Positions 21,870-22,588 of a stretch of DNA of 22,588 nt are shown one piece after another (the stretch's first letter is position 1; each line of letters opens with the position of its first letter). Location of the stretch: assembly GCA_905215595.1 (NCBI GenBank), contig CAJMQZ010000024.1:1-22588 (forward strand), given 5' to 3'. The notes beneath the pieces are model-generated. The model did no database searches, had not been told where the DNA came from, and saw only the letters and a program-made list of their open reading frames with translations. The position numbers and the translations under genes were made by a program. The DNA is from an uncultured bacterium. GTDB taxonomy: Bacteria; Bacillota; Clostridia; Oscillospirales; Ruminococcaceae.

Positions 21870-22588
21870 ATGAACAAGATCTCCCGTAAGGGTTTTATCA
21901 AGATCGCCGCTGCCGCCGCTATGAGCGGTGTGACTGCCGGTGCACTGGCTGCCTGCAATGCCGCTTCCAGTTCTGCCTCCACTTCCGGTGCTGCCGGTCA
22001 GTACATCCCCGGCACCTACGAGGGCACTGCCGAGGGTATTTCCTCCACCGTCAAGGTCACTATGACCTTCTCCGACAGTGCTGTCACCGATGTGGTGGTG
22101 GATACCTCCGGCGAGACCGCTTCCTTCGGCGCTGCCGCTGCCGATGAGCTGCGCGAGCAGCTGCTGGCTGCTGGTTCTGCCGAGATCGACGGTGTTTCCG
22201 GTTCTACCATCACCTCCGACGCTGTGATGAAGGCTGCCAAGAGCTGCTACGCACAGGCTAAGGGCGAGACCGTGGTCTCCAGCGTGCAGCTGCCCACCGG
22301 CGATGAGAACGACTGGCTGGGCAAAGAGCCTGACATCGACGAGGCCGCCATCACCGAGACCGTGGACACCGACATCCTGATCGTAGGTGCAGGTAACGGC
22401 GGTATGTTTGCCGCCGCCTATGCTGCTGCCAACGGTCTGAACTTCCGTGTTATCGAGCAGAACGCCAACGTGCAGGACACCCGTCACTGGTACGGGGCAA
22501 TCGACTCCGCTGCCGCCAAGGCTGCCGGTGAGAAGCCCGCCGACCGCGCCAAGCTGCTGAGCGAGATCTCCCGCTATGCCTCCGGCAA
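21870..22588 (+). CDS. Lipoprotein flavoenzyme (FMN-binding plus FAD domain, fumarate/urocanate-reductase type), cut by window edge
   Basis: 239 codons are visible. The N-terminus (MNKISRKGFIK then a hydrophobic stretch) ends in the lipobox LAAC, with Cys29 as the lipid site. The SRKGFIK segment resembles a Tat motif with RK in place of RR. An FMN-binding domain follows (about 45-130), and its DGVSGSTITS (107-116) matches the covalent flavinylation motif with Thr113 as acceptor. After a linker, TDILIVGAGNGGMFAAAYAA (167-186) opens an FAD-binding Rossmann fold. This layout is that of extracytoplasmic flavin reductases (urocanate, fumarate, acrylate type) that use organic acids as electron acceptors in anaerobes. 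The substrate cannot be told because the active-site part is missing. The ATG at 21870 has only a weak AAGAGAG-like ribosome site. It is controlled by the divergent LysR gene. Confidence 0.88.
   Translation, partial: MNKISRKGFIKIAAAAAMSGVTAGALAACNAASSSASTSGAAGQYIPGTYEGTAEGISSTVKVTMTFSDSAVTDVVVDTSGETASFGAAAADELREQLLAAGSAEIDGVSGSTITSDAVMKAAKSCYAQAKGETVVSSVQLPTGDENDWLGKEPDIDEAAITETVDTDILIVGAGNGGMFAAAYAAANGLNFRVIEQNANVQDTRHWYGAIDSAAAKAAGEKPADRAKLLSEISRYASG

Noticed and set aside
21810..22487. Minus-strand Gly/Ser-rich frame opposite the flavoenzyme
   Set aside because: Shadow of a codon-biased gene; repeated Gly-Ser-Thr content reflects GCC/TCC/ACC codons read backwards.
1..22588. CRISPR arrays, tRNA, rRNA, insertion sequences, toxin-antitoxin or phage-defence genes
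   Set aside because: None was recognised on either strand. The only repeated elements are the two palindromic repeats and short motif repeats listed.

Overview
The window (22,588 bp, GC-rich, about 58-60% by eye) looks like chromosomal core sequence from an anaerobic gut Firmicute. The most likely source is Faecalibacterium or a close Oscillospiraceae/Ruminococcaceae relative. This is inferred from gene content, protein flavour and a GC-rich interspersed repeat resembling ones recalled from that genus; no database search was run. No phage, transposase, CRISPR, tRNA or rRNA was seen. There is no gene-free stretch longer than about 300 bases; the largest gaps are 11389-11657 and 13437-13701.

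Left third, all on the minus strand. (i) A cell-envelope operon, dacB/vanY-like carboxypeptidase > ymfF-like M16 protein > ymfH-like M16 protease > lgt, runs 3944 to 1 and is cut by the left edge. The last genes are tightly coupled: the glutamate codons at the end of ymfH also form the ribosome binding site of lgt. (ii) An aspartate-family amino-acid operon, pheB-type ACT regulator > hom > thrB > lysC, runs about 8037 to 4114. Its promoter is nested inside a 43-nt hairpin that can also terminate the gene upstream. (iii) A class A penicillin-binding protein runs about 10.8 to 8.2 kb.

Middle. A small membrane-anchored protein with a BofC-like C-terminal domain is divergent from the PBP. Two Na/phosphate symporter paralogues follow, one with a PhoU-like tail and one without. 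Between them lie a 38-residue protein and a sortase. Most of these units have a readable sigma-A-type promoter (17-18 bp spacers) and several have clear intrinsic terminators.

Right third. A MarR regulator with a 24-bp perfect palindrome just after its promoter heads an operon for a heterodimeric ABC exporter. The two half-transporters divide the ATPase residues: the first has the degenerate site, the second the catalytic Glu and switch His. The first also has an unusually long extracytoplasmic insert. After a bidirectional terminator and a second copy of the repeat comes a LysR regulator divergent from a lipoprotein flavoenzyme (FMN-binding domain plus FAD domain, fumarate/urocanate-reductase type) that runs off the right edge. 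The two divergent promoters share one -35 element, so the regulator and the enzyme are likely expressed in competition.

Nothing here proves a wholly new system. The best candidates for follow-up are the covarying hairpin repeat, the MarR/asymmetric-exporter unit, the LysR/flavoenzyme switch and the nested promoter-terminator of the threonine operon.
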